Source of the DNA: Ardenticatenaceae bacterium
Lineage (GTDB): Bacteria; Chloroflexota; Anaerolineae; Promineifilales; Promineifilaceae
DNA: 32,869 bases
Direction: 5' to 3'
Assembly (NCBI GenBank): GCA_030065875.1
Contig: JASJCR010000099.1
Location: forward strand, 1-32,869
Part shown: in pieces, positions 16,446-22,891 of the stretch
Layout of the letters: each line of letters opens with the position of its first letter
Position numbering within the stretch: the stretch's first letter is position 1
The notes under the pieces: generated by a model
Database searches by the model: none
What the model was told of the DNA's origin: nothing
The model's input: the letters and a program-made list of their open reading frames with translations, nothing else
Program-made: the position numbers and the translations under genes

Positions 16446-16979
16446 GTAATTTCCCTCAAAATTTTAGCGGCGTAGTTTCTTAGATTTAACCTATGTTACT
16501 GCCTTACCTACTCGAAGAATCATGAAATTTTATAAATTATTGGTAATAGATTGGTGACACCTAACCCCCACCTCAATCCTCCCCCCGTGGGGGGAGGATG
16601 CCTGCCTCCCCTCCCATCGGGAGGGGATTGAGGGGAGGGCTAATGACCCAATTAATTTATTTAACTAGAATTTTCGGCTGTCCAACAAGTGCACAACACG
16701 AGTTACCTTAATAAACGTCAAAAATCAATTTTGGGGACAAACCTTTAAATCAAAATGAAAATGTCAACTGAAATGGCTGAAAAAGTTGCGCTCATGACCC
16801 ATTTCCTATCTATTAAGTTACGCTTTCAAATCAACCCCCGATTAACTACGTGACAGGAAGCAAACTTTTGAGTATGCTAAAGGCGACACACCGAAAAGAT
16901 TAGAAAAGATCAATTTGAGATTTAGAACCTTGCCCAAATCCAATTTTTAAATGTTCAATCTCGTTAATTGGAAAATGCT
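16446..16979. other. Intergenic region between divergent comEC and the response regulator
   Basis: About 530 bp without a gene. It holds a GC-rich nested palindromic repeat at 16571-16633. The rest is AT-rich and presumably contains the divergent promoters, but I see no convincing -35/-10 pair. Confidence 0.6.
16571..16633. repeat. Nested palindromic dispersed repeat
   Basis: Outer arms CCTCAATCC (16571-16579) and GGATTGAGG (16625-16633). Inside are two hairpins: ATCCTCCCCCC paired with GGGGGGAGGAT (16576-16599), and CCCCTCCC/GGGAGGGG (16608-16615 and 16619-16626). It is a typical intergenic multi-hairpin repeat with no coding content. Confidence 0.7.
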
Positions 16980-17711
16980 ATGAATTTAATCGATGCCAAA
17001 GTCAGCGAAATGCCGCGGCGGGTTCTGGTTGTTGATGACAACGAACAGACGCTCCAAGTTGTGCGTTTGACCTTGGAACGCGGTGGTTTTGAAGTGCTCA
17101 CCTCCTCAAGTGGTCCTGAAGCGCTAACGATGATCAAGCGCAGCGGCCTGCCTCATTTGGCGCTGGTTGATTTAAATATGCCGATGATGAGCGGTTTTGA
17201 GTTTTGTGAGGCGCTTCACGAATTTAGCGACGTGCCGGTCATTATGCTCACGGCCGTTGATGAGGAACAAACGATCGTCAAGGGGATTGACCTCTATGCC
17301 GAGGATTACGTCGTCAAACCTTTTCGACCCAGCGAGTTGATCGCGCGGATCAATAGAGTGCTGCGTCGTATTGGTGATTTTGCCTACGTTCTCGACCCCA
17401 TCGTCAAAATTGATGAAAAATTGAGCGTTGATTTTTCTAATCGTACCGCTTTTGTAAATAAGGAAGAGGTTTCGTTAACCCCCACCGAAACCAAAATCCT
17501 CTACATCTTGATGCGCAATGCCGGACAAACCGTCACCACGGATTTTTTGCTGCGCCGCGTTTGGCCCCTGGAATCAGCGTATGAAGACCGTTTGCACGTG
17601 CACGTTCATCGGCTGCGGCGCAAAGTCGAGACAGAACCGAGTTCACCCCAATATATTATTTCAAAGCGTGGGGCAGGGTATGTATTTCCTAAGGTGAGCA
17701 GCCGCGCTTAA
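16980..17711 (+). CDS. OmpR/PhoB-family response regulator (orphan)
   Basis: A 243-residue two-domain regulator. Receiver domain residues 13-128: acidic pair D19/D20 (VLVVDDNEQ), phospho-acceptor D64 (ALVDLNMPM), T91 of MLTA and K113 (VVKPF). The usual GADDYVTKPF is replaced by the unusual GIDLYAEDYVVKPF. Winged-helix DNA-binding domain residues 148-243 (LTPTETKILYILMRNAG; HVHVHRLRRKVE; ISKRGAGYVF). I chose ATG 16980; an in-frame TTG at 16968 would add four residues. No histidine kinase is adjacent; the nearest, at 18403-19881, already has its own regulator. The Nudix gene follows on the same strand 57 bp later. Target genes are unknown. Confidence 0.9.
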   Translation: MNLIDAKVSEMPRRVLVVDDNEQTLQVVRLTLERGGFEVLTSSSGPEALTMIKRSGLPHLALVDLNMPMMSGFEFCEALHEFSDVPVIMLTAVDEEQTIVKGIDLYAEDYVVKPFRPSELIARINRVLRRIGDFAYVLDPIVKIDEKLSVDFSNRTAFVNKEEVSLTPTETKILYILMRNAGQTVTTDFLLRRVWPLESAYEDRLHVHVHRLRRKVETEPSSPQYIISKRGAGYVFPKVSSRA

Positions 17712-17768
17712 ATCAGCTTGAGTGTGGACAACCGCGCCAGCTCCGCTAAGCCAACACGGCAATCTGCC

Positions 17769-18395
17769 ATGGTCCACCCCCTCAAACACCTCCTCCAGAC
17801 CGCTTTAAACAAACGCGACATCGATCCTACACCAGCCCAACTGGCGATGGCACCCTCCGACTTAACGTTGAAACCGCCGCCGGCCAACGCCCGGTTGAGC
17901 GCGGTCATGCTCCTTTTTTATCCGATTGGCAATGTGCTGCACCTGGTATTTGCCAAACGGCCGGATTATCTCAAAAATCACCCCGGTCAAATCGCCTTCC
18001 CGGGCGGCCGTCATGAAAATGGAGAAACGTTTGTCGAAACCGCACTGCGAGAAACCGAGGAAGAGTTGGGGTTACCAGGACAGCAGGTTGAAATCTTGGG
18101 CAAGCTGCGGCCGGTTTACGTGCCCCCCTCAAACTTTTTTGTCCACCCCTTTGTTGGCTGGCATCCGCGTCAGCCGCAGTTCAAACCCGATACAAACGAG
18201 GTAGCTATGGTCTTAGAAATTCCCTTGCGGCATTTCATGGACCAAAATAATCGGGCGGTCGAGGAGCGCATCTTTGACAATCAGACGTGGCCGATTCCCT
18301 ATTACCAATTTGAAGAGCACAAAGTGTGGGGGGCAACCGCGACGATCCTATCTGAAGTCGTGGCCAGGATGAATGGAATAGTCAATGCTCAATAG
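17769..18395 (+). CDS. Nudix hydrolase, CoA pyrophosphatase type
   Basis: A 208-residue Nudix protein. The Nudix box G-x5-E-x7-R-E-x2-E-E-x-G is complete at residues 80-102 (GRHENGETF ... RETEEELGL). Just before it, VFAKRPDYLKNHPGQIAFPGG matches the CoA-pyrophosphatase (NuCoA) signature, so the likely reaction is hydrolysis of CoA or oxidised CoA to phosphopantetheine and adenosine 3',5'-bisphosphate. I chose ATG 17769 (MVHPLKHLLQ), which aligns with the usual N-terminal helix; a TTG at 17718 is possible. The last codons (VNAQ-stop) are written in a heptad repeat, so the C-terminal few residues may have been set by repeat insertion. It is convergent with the histidine kinase gene, with stops only eight bases apart. 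Confidence 0.88.
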   Translation: MVHPLKHLLQTALNKRDIDPTPAQLAMAPSDLTLKPPPANARLSAVMLLFYPIGNVLHLVFAKRPDYLKNHPGQIAFPGGRHENGETFVETALRETEEELGLPGQQVEILGKLRPVYVPPSNFFVHPFVGWHPRQPQFKPDTNEVAMVLEIPLRHFMDQNNRAVEERIFDNQTWPIPYYQFEEHKVWGATATILSEVVARMNGIVNAQ

Positions 18396-18432
18396 CCAAT
18401 GGTCAATTGACAATTGATTGTTGAGTATTGAC
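18377..18432. repeat. Heptad array, AATRGYC family, spanning the ends of two convergent genes
   Basis: Phased 7-mers: AATAGTC, AATGCTC, AATAGCC, AATGGTC, AATTGAC, AATTGAT, TGTTGAG, TATTGAC. Both the Nudix stop (18393-18395) and the histidine kinase stop (18403-18405) lie inside. The array also forms a 12-bp perfect inverted repeat, CCAATGGTCAAT (18396-18407) with ATTGACCATTGG (18427-18438), which could fold in both transcripts. Confidence 0.8.
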
Positions 18433-19881
18433 CATTGGAAAGATAATTTCAAACCGGCTTCCCAACCCGGCCACGCTTTCTACCTGCACGATAGCGCCGT
18501 GCGCTTCGGCGATGGTCTGCACAATCGATAAGCCCAGCCCGGTTCCGCGGGAAACCCCGGAACGAGATTTATCCACCTGATAAAACCGTTCAAATACGCG
18601 TGACAGCTCCTCTTGAGGGATGCCCCGGCCGTTGTCCACAACCGCCAGAAACGGCCGGCGATCTGCTTTGTGACCCAAAACCAGCGATATTTTCCCCCCC
18701 GCATCCATGCTGTTTAAGCTGTTTTGCACCAGGTTTGTAAACAGCTGCACCAGGCCATCCAGATTCCCCTGCATAATAATCGCTTCCTCGGCCGATTCAA
18801 TGTCCAGATCAACGTCCTGTTCTTGCGCCTGAAAGAGCAGGCTGCGCTGTACTTCGCTAGCCACGTCAAGCAGGTTCAGCGGCCGCATCTCCATTTCAAC
18901 CCGGCCCGCTTCCAGCCGGGCCAACAGCAGCAGCTGATTGACCATCCGGCTCATGCGGGCGGACTCGTTGTGAATGACGGCGGCTGCCCGATCAAGCTGA
19001 GCCGGATCGGCCGCCGCGCCGTCTAAGATCGCCTGGCTCCATCCCTGAATAGACGTCAACGGTGTTTTTAAATCATGGGAGACGTTGGCCACAAAATCTT
19101 GCTGCGCCTGCTGGGTGCTCTGCACCTGATCGGCCATCCAGTTAAAGCTCTCAGCCAGGCTGCGCACTTCACGCGGACCGCGGGGCACAATCTTGTCATC
19201 ATAATTTCCCTGGGCGATGGCCTCCGCCGCGGAAGACATCGTTTGCAGCGGCCGGGCGACAGATCGACTAATTAACCAGGCCAAAAATATAGCGATCAAA
19301 AACGCCCCCGCCCCGGCCCAAGCCAGCGGGGTCATAAAGCTTTCGCGAAAGGTCGATAGAGGCGTGGCTTCCGGAATGGCGTTTAGCAGCAGGACATCAC
19401 GGCCGGTTATGCGACCCGGAAGAGCGCGCAGCTGCCCCACCCACTGCTGCCCGTTCCTATCGGCAAAACGAACAAATCTGAGCTGTGTCTCCGCTCCCGG
19501 CCCGGTATCTAAACCGGCAAATATGTTTTCCGACAAAAAATTGAGGGTTAACGTTTCTCCTGCCAGCCGGCCGCGAGAGTCGAGCAAAACCTCAAAATTC
19601 GGCGATAAAAATAGCAGGCGAGACCCACTGCTTTCCACGATCGCTCTGATTTGCTCTTGTGCGGCCGGGTCGCGAATATCTCGCTGACCCTCAGGCAAAT
19701 CGCGCAGCCCGCGAGCGATCGCGCGATAATCCTGGGTCAGCTGCTGAAACTGAGGCACCAGCCGTGCCCGCTGTGAAACCGCCAGAACCAGCAGCAAAAT
19801 AAAAGCCACCACCAGCAGGATCAAAACGATCAGGACACCATAGGATAAAAGCAGCCGGCTGCGTAAAGTTTGAAACATCAT
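18403..19881 (-). CDS. Sensor histidine kinase (HAMP-HisKA-HATPase)
   Basis: A 492-residue membrane sensor kinase. The first membrane helix spans 12-35, an extracytoplasmic sensor region 36-183 has no domain I recognise, and the second helix spans 185-205. HAMP is at about 205-258 (ISRSVARPLQTM), HisKA at about 260-325 with the phospho-acceptor His269 in FVANVSHDLKTPLTS, and the ATPase domain at the end (N box LFTNLVQNSLNSM, G1 VVDNGRGIP, F box FERFYQVD, G2 GTGLGLSI). It lies downstream of the response regulator gene on the same strand, the expected cognate pair. The 243-bp gap between them is filled by two opposed heptad arrays. The final residues (NTQQSIVN) are encoded by a heptad array. 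The stimulus is unknown. Confidence 0.92.
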   Translation of the reverse strand: MMFQTLRSRLLLSYGVLIVLILLVVAFILLLVLAVSQRARLVPQFQQLTQDYRAIARGLRDLPEGQRDIRDPAAQEQIRAIVESSGSRLLFLSPNFEVLLDSRGRLAGETLTLNFLSENIFAGLDTGPGAETQLRFVRFADRNGQQWVGQLRALPGRITGRDVLLLNAIPEATPLSTFRESFMTPLAWAGAGAFLIAIFLAWLISRSVARPLQTMSSAAEAIAQGNYDDKIVPRGPREVRSLAESFNWMADQVQSTQQAQQDFVANVSHDLKTPLTSIQGWSQAILDGAAADPAQLDRAAAVIHNESARMSRMVNQLLLLARLEAGRVEMEMRPLNLLDVASEVQRSLLFQAQEQDVDLDIESAEEAIIMQGNLDGLVQLFTNLVQNSLNSMDAGGKISLVLGHKADRRPFLAVVDNGRGIPQEELSRVFERFYQVDKSRSGVSRGTGLGLSIVQTIAEAHGAIVQVESVAGLGSRFEIIFPMVNTQQSIVN

Positions 19882-19935
19882 GCATTATTGTAGGAGAAAG
19901 CGGTTAAGAAGGTGTTAGGGAAATGTAAAACGATT

Positions 19936-19991
19936 TTCGAAATACGATTTACGAAATACGAAATACGAGATACGAGATACGAAATGTGAAT
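19936..19991. repeat. Heptad array, TACGARA family (copy 1)
   Basis: Eight phased 7-mers: TTCGAAA, TACGATT, TACGAAA, TACGAAA, TACGAGA, TACGAGA, TACGAAA, TGTGAAT. Located between the kinase and response regulator genes, in opposite orientation to the array at 20049-20125. Confidence 0.88.
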
Positions 19992-20048
19992 TTTGACATT
20001 GACAGGGGGTGAGTACAAAACTTCTTTTAATCCATTGAATCTCAGCCC

Positions 20049-20125
20049 CATATCTCAAATCTCGTATTTCCCATCTCGTATTTCGTATCTCGTATTTCGT
20101 ATCTCGTATCTCGTATCTCGTATTT
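20049..20125. repeat. Heptad array, TACGARA family (copy 2, inverted)
   Basis: Eleven phased 7-mers on the plus strand: CATATCT, CAAATCT, CGTATTT, CCCATCT, CGTATTT, CGTATCT, CGTATTT, then CGTATCT three times, CGTATTT. Read on the minus strand it is AAATACG/AGATACG, the complement-orientation of copy 1. The two arrays flank a 57-bp centre and could pair as a long hairpin. The response regulator stop codon begins at the array edge (20125). Confidence 0.88.
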
Positions 20126-20811
20126 CAATTAACCACCAACTTATACCCCTTCCCCCACACCGTTTCAATCGAAACAGACGTTCCCTCCAGCTTGTCGCGC
20201 ACGTGGGCCACATGCACATCAACCGTGCGCGTGTTGCCGTAATACTCATATCCCCACACTTTGTCGAGGAGCTGATCGCGGGTGAGGACATGATTTTTGT
20301 GATCCACCAGCGTCAGCAGAAGATCAAACTCCTTGCTGCGCAGGTTGATCCGCTGTCCATCGATCAGCACTTCCTGACTTTGGGGATTGATAGTTAATTC
20401 AGCCAAACGGCGGATCGAGCGATCGCGATCGCTTAAGGGGCTGCTCCCCGACCGGCGCAAAATCGCCCGCACGCGAGCCACCAATTCTCGGGGATTAAAC
20501 GGCTTGGTAATATAATCGTCCGCACCCATTTCCAGCCCTACAATTTTATCGATATCATCATCACGAGCGGTCAGCATGATAATCGGCACATCTCCCCGAG
20601 CCCTTAGCTGTCGGCATACCTCCCAGCCATCCATCTCCGGCATCATCAAATCGAGGACAACCAGCTCCGGTTCCTCGGCCGCATAACTTTGCAGCGCCTC
20701 AGCGCCATTGGCCACCGTTTTGACCGCAAAACCGGCCTGTTCCAAATACATACCGGCCAAATCACGAATGTTGGCTTCATCGTCGACAATTAAAATTTGT
20801 TCCCCGGCCAT
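20125..20811 (-). CDS. OmpR/PhoB-family response regulator
   Basis: A 228-residue regulator with a canonical receiver domain: D10/D11 (ILIVDDEANIRDL), phospho-acceptor D54 (VVLDLMMPEMDGWEV), T81 (MLTARDDD) and K103 (GADDYITKPF). The winged-helix output domain occupies about 130-228 (EVLIDGQRINLRSKEFDLL; VDVHVAHVRDKL; TVWGKGYKLVVN). Translation signals are excellent: GGAGGTGA at 20822-20815 precedes the ATG. It is the first gene of a two-component operon with the histidine kinase downstream. The stop codon touches a TACGARA heptad array, so the 3' end of the message enters a potentially structured region before the kinase gene. Confidence 0.94.
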   Translation of the reverse strand: MAGEQILIVDDEANIRDLAGMYLEQAGFAVKTVANGAEALQSYAAEEPELVVLDLMMPEMDGWEVCRQLRARGDVPIIMLTARDDDIDKIVGLEMGADDYITKPFNPRELVARVRAILRRSGSSPLSDRDRSIRRLAELTINPQSQEVLIDGQRINLRSKEFDLLLTLVDHKNHVLTRDQLLDKVWGYEYYGNTRTVDVHVAHVRDKLEGTSVSIETVWGKGYKLVVN

Positions 20812-21137
20812 AGATCACCTCCATTATTTGGTGATGCTCATTCACCCAAAATCCCGGTTGATTCTAACAAAACCGGTTCAAAAGCACAGCCACCTTTTTA
20901 TTTTTTGCTCCTCCTCGTGCGCTTCTCAAATCGCCTGGACTCGCTTTTTCCCTTTCCCTTTGATGGGCTGAGGCTGACAGTTTGGCCAAATTTTGTTAAA
21001 ATTTCAGTTCAGGTAACTACCTTATATTTTCAATTTTGATAGGGATTGGTCAGGTTAGGGTTCAACGGAAAATCGGCATTTATCCGGGCAAACTGCGACT
21101 AAATCGGCCGATTTGTGTTACGGAGAGCAACTCAAAG
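20812..21137. other. Divergent intergenic region between the response regulator and the small membrane protein
   Basis: About 325 bp without a confident gene. A small inverted repeat CCGGTT (20854-20859) and AACCGG (20871-20876) lies 40-60 bp upstream of the regulator start and could be an operator. The rest is AT- and pyrimidine-rich. I cannot place promoters with confidence. Confidence 0.5.
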
Positions 21138-21314
21138 ATGATTTTACTTCAAACTCCGGGGCCGGCAGCCATTGAATTAGGCGACATGACCATTAACAGC
21201 GCTACACCGCTTGAAGAAATGTTGTGGTTCGGTTTTGGCTTGCTGCTTTTGGCGGGCTTGACCGCCTTAATTTTATGGTGGCAGAAAAAATCTCGACCGG
21301 ATCCGTTTATTTAG
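21138..21314 (+). CDS. Small single-pass membrane protein of unknown function
   Basis: A 58-residue protein beginning MILLQTPGPAAIEL, with one strongly hydrophobic helix at about 29-48 (LWFGFGLLLLAGLTALILWW) and a basic tail (QKKSRPDPFI), predicting an outside N-terminus and cytoplasmic C-terminus. An upstream TTG at 21036 would give 92 residues, but the extra N-terminal part looks like non-coding sequence; GGAG lies about 12 bases before the ATG. I do not recognise the family. It precedes efp on the same strand, separated by a structured 150-bp element. No function is assigned. Confidence 0.55.
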   Translation: MILLQTPGPAAIELGDMTINSATPLEEMLWFGFGLLLLAGLTALILWWQKKSRPDPFI

Positions 21315-21433
21315 CTTTTAGCTCGGCGCCAAGGCGCCTCTCAGCACGCGGCTACACCGCTTTTAGCGATTTAGCTGAAAGGTCCGCAGGGCCGTGCTAA
21401 AGGCTGAGAGGTGCGGAGCACCGAGCTAAAAGC
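21314..21433. repeat. Long imperfect inverted repeat upstream of efp
   Basis: The termini GCTTTTAGCTCGG (21314-21326) and CCGAGCTAAAAGC (21421-21433) form a 13-bp perfect inverted repeat. A second pairing, GCGCCTCTCAGC with GCTGAGAGGTGC, lies inside with one mismatch. The ~120-bp element ends 20 bp before the efp ribosome binding site. It resembles a MITE-like or dispersed palindromic unit; an mRNA leader structure for efp is an alternative. Confidence 0.65.
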
Positions 21434-21465
21434 CGCGTGAGCGGCGTTCTATACAGGAGAAAGAA

Positions 21466-22023
21466 ATGATCGATGTCAACCAGCTGCGTCGTGGAACCTC
21501 GTTTATTCAGGGCAACGATCTGTACAAAGTGCTGGAATACAGTCACAACAAACCCGGCCGCGGGAAGGCCACCATCCGGGTAACCGTACGCAACGTGCGC
21601 ACCGGAGCCAACGTGCAGATGACCTTTAACTCCGGGGATCGGGTCGAAGATGTCCGGTTGGAAAAACGACAGGTGCAATATCTGTATGACGACGGCCGGT
21701 TTTATGTGTTTATGGACAACACCACTTACGAGCAAACCTTTGTCAATCATTCCTTGATGGATGATCACAAAATGTACCTGGTCGAGAATATGGACCTGGA
21801 GCTTCTGTTTTACGAAACTGAAGTGGTGGACTTCATTTTGCCACAAAGCATGGATTTTGAGGTGGTAGAGGCGGAAAACGCCATCGCCGGGGACACAGCT
21901 ACCGGGGCCACCAAAGAAGTGATTACCCAAACCGGCTTAAAAGTGAAAACCCCGCTTTTTGTCAACATCGGTGACCGGATTCGGGTCAATACAAGTGAAG
22001 GGACCTATATCACCAGGGTGTAG
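21466..22023 (+). CDS. efp: Translation elongation factor P
   Basis: A 185-residue, three-domain EF-P (KOW-like domain about 1-62, OB domains about 67-125 and 127-185), the standard length. EF-P binds between the ribosomal P and E sites and relieves stalling at polyproline stretches; several proteins in this window have Pro-rich linkers. The tip loop reads NKPGRGKA, placing Arg32 at the position of the modified lysine of E. coli EF-P (PGKG). Arginine here is known from Thermus-like EF-Ps and from the EarP-rhamnosylated group; no EarP gene is seen nearby, so its modification state is unknown. AGGAGA seven bases before ATG 21466 supports the start. Confidence 0.96.
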   Translation: MIDVNQLRRGTSFIQGNDLYKVLEYSHNKPGRGKATIRVTVRNVRTGANVQMTFNSGDRVEDVRLEKRQVQYLYDDGRFYVFMDNTTYEQTFVNHSLMDDHKMYLVENMDLELLFYETEVVDFILPQSMDFEVVEAENAIAGDTATGATKEVITQTGLKVKTPLFVNIGDRIRVNTSEGTYITRV

Positions 22024-22029
22024 GGAAAA

Positions 22030-22057
22030 GACGAGAGACCAGAGACAAGAGACCGGA
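22030..22057. repeat. Heptad array, GACNAGA family
   Basis: Four phased 7-mers: GACGAGA, GACCAGA, GACAAGA, GACCGGA. It begins seven bases after the efp stop codon, between efp and the convergent PIN toxin gene. It is the same repeat family, in reverse complement, as the in-gene array at 6808-6849. Confidence 0.75.
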
Positions 22058-22084
22058 GAAGGGCAGCGTGAAGGCTGTTCTTTT

Positions 22085-22498
22085 TCATTCTCCTCTGACT
22101 GCTAAAAATTCCGCCATAGATTGCGCTACATCAGGAAAGAGGTTCAAAATTTTGCGGTCTTCGGAAACAAGCGGCCTTTGATAGGATCGTGCCAAAGCCA
22201 AAAATTGGGCGTCATAAGCGCTAATTTGATGATCGACGGAGATTTTTAGCGCAAAACCCATATCAACTGGACGCCCACGCTTCTCAAACAGATCGATAGC
22301 CCGCAGCCATAGGAGACGCCCATCCTCAAATTCCCCCCCGCCATAACGCACAAAGGTCGATAGAACGTTCAGAAACTCGTGCTGCCACAGTTGCGGCATG
22401 ATCCAATCATTGTCCTTTTGATAGACATGCTGCGCCTGCTCCGTTTTGTCTCCAACAATCAGCAGATAAGATATGACGTTAGTATCCACAACGATCAC
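22085..22498 (-). CDS. PIN-domain toxin (VapC-like ribonuclease)
   Basis: A 137-residue PIN-domain protein. Acidic active-site residues are present: D5 (IVVDTNVIS), E41 (LWQHEFLNVL), D96 (SAYDAQFLALA) and D114 (VSEDRKIL). I chose GTG 22498, whose last two bases overlap the antitoxin stop (GTGA), with a GAGGG about eight bases upstream inside the antitoxin gene. The TTG at 22531 would add 11 non-conserved residues. It forms a type II toxin-antitoxin operon with the upstream RHH gene. It is distinct from the PIN toxin at 291-710, with different motif spacing. The RNA target is unknown. Confidence 0.88.
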   Translation of the reverse strand: MIVVDTNVISYLLIVGDKTEQAQHVYQKDNDWIMPQLWQHEFLNVLSTFVRYGGGEFEDGRLLWLRAIDLFEKRGRPVDMGFALKISVDHQISAYDAQFLALARSYQRPLVSEDRKILNLFPDVAQSMAEFLAVRGE

Positions 22499-22719
22499 GG
22501 CCGGCCCTCTTCTCGGGCCTGACGCAGCCAATCATCGGTGATGGCAACCCGGCCGGCAAATGGTTCAGGTGGTTCAGCTGGCAGGGCGTCATGCCGGGCC
22601 AGGGCCTCTTCAAGCAGGACCAAAACCTCTTTGTTCACGCTGCGTCGATGGCGAGCGGCCCGCTCCTTGATTTTTTGATGCAGTTCTTCGGGTATTTGCC
22701 GAATAATCATGTTGGTCAT
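22495..22719 (-). CDS. Ribbon-helix-helix antitoxin (FitA/VapB-like)
   Basis: A 74-residue antitoxin. MTNMIIRQIPEELHQKIKERA followed by RRSVNKEVLVLLEEAL is an Arc/FitA-type ribbon-helix-helix DNA-binding segment. The C-terminal part (PPEPFAGRVAITDDWLRQAREEG) would block the toxin. I chose ATG 22719, since GAGGTGAT lies a few bases upstream; the ATG at 22743 lies inside the operator. The stop overlaps the toxin start by four bases. The 12-bp inverted repeat at 22731-22757 is the expected autoregulatory site. Confidence 0.88.
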   Translation of the reverse strand: MTNMIIRQIPEELHQKIKERAARHRRSVNKEVLVLLEEALARHDALPAEPPEPFAGRVAITDDWLRQAREEGRP

Positions 22720-22730
22720 ACCATCACCTC

Positions 22731-22757
22731 GAAATGATATCAAAATGATATCATTTC
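22731..22757. promoter_or_regulatory. Inverted-repeat operator of the second toxin-antitoxin operon
   Basis: GAAATGATATCA (22731-22742) and TGATATCATTTC (22746-22757) are perfect inverted copies separated by AAA. Each arm itself contains the palindrome TGATATCA. It lies 12 bases upstream of the antitoxin ATG. RHH antitoxins typically bind such tandem palindromes. Confidence 0.8.
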
Positions 22758-22829
22758 CTGCATCTCAACGCAATAACTTTAAAAATCATCCTTGGCTTGT
22801 GACAATTAGAAACAGTCTACGATCAACTT

Positions 22830-22871
22830 CACCCAACACCCATCACCCAACACCTAACACCCATCACCTAT
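22830..22871. repeat. Heptad array, CACCCAT family, upstream of mutS
   Basis: Six phased 7-mers: CACCCAA, CACCCAT, CACCCAA, CACCTAA, CACCCAT, CACCTAT. It ends 20 bp before the mutS start codon. It is the reverse-complement orientation of the array after mutS at 25551-25634, so the mutS gene is bracketed by inverted arrays of one family. Confidence 0.88.
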
Positions 22872-22878
22872 TCCCTGA

Positions 22879-22884
22879 TATAAT
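22879..22884 (+). promoter_or_regulatory. Candidate -10 element of mutS
   Basis: A perfect TATAAT lies seven bases upstream of the mutS ATG at 22892. No Shine-Dalgarno is present and no clear -35 is seen (the -35 region would fall in the heptad array). If used, transcription would start at or next to the ATG and give a leaderless message. Confidence 0.4.
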
Positions 22885-22891
22885 CAGCCGC

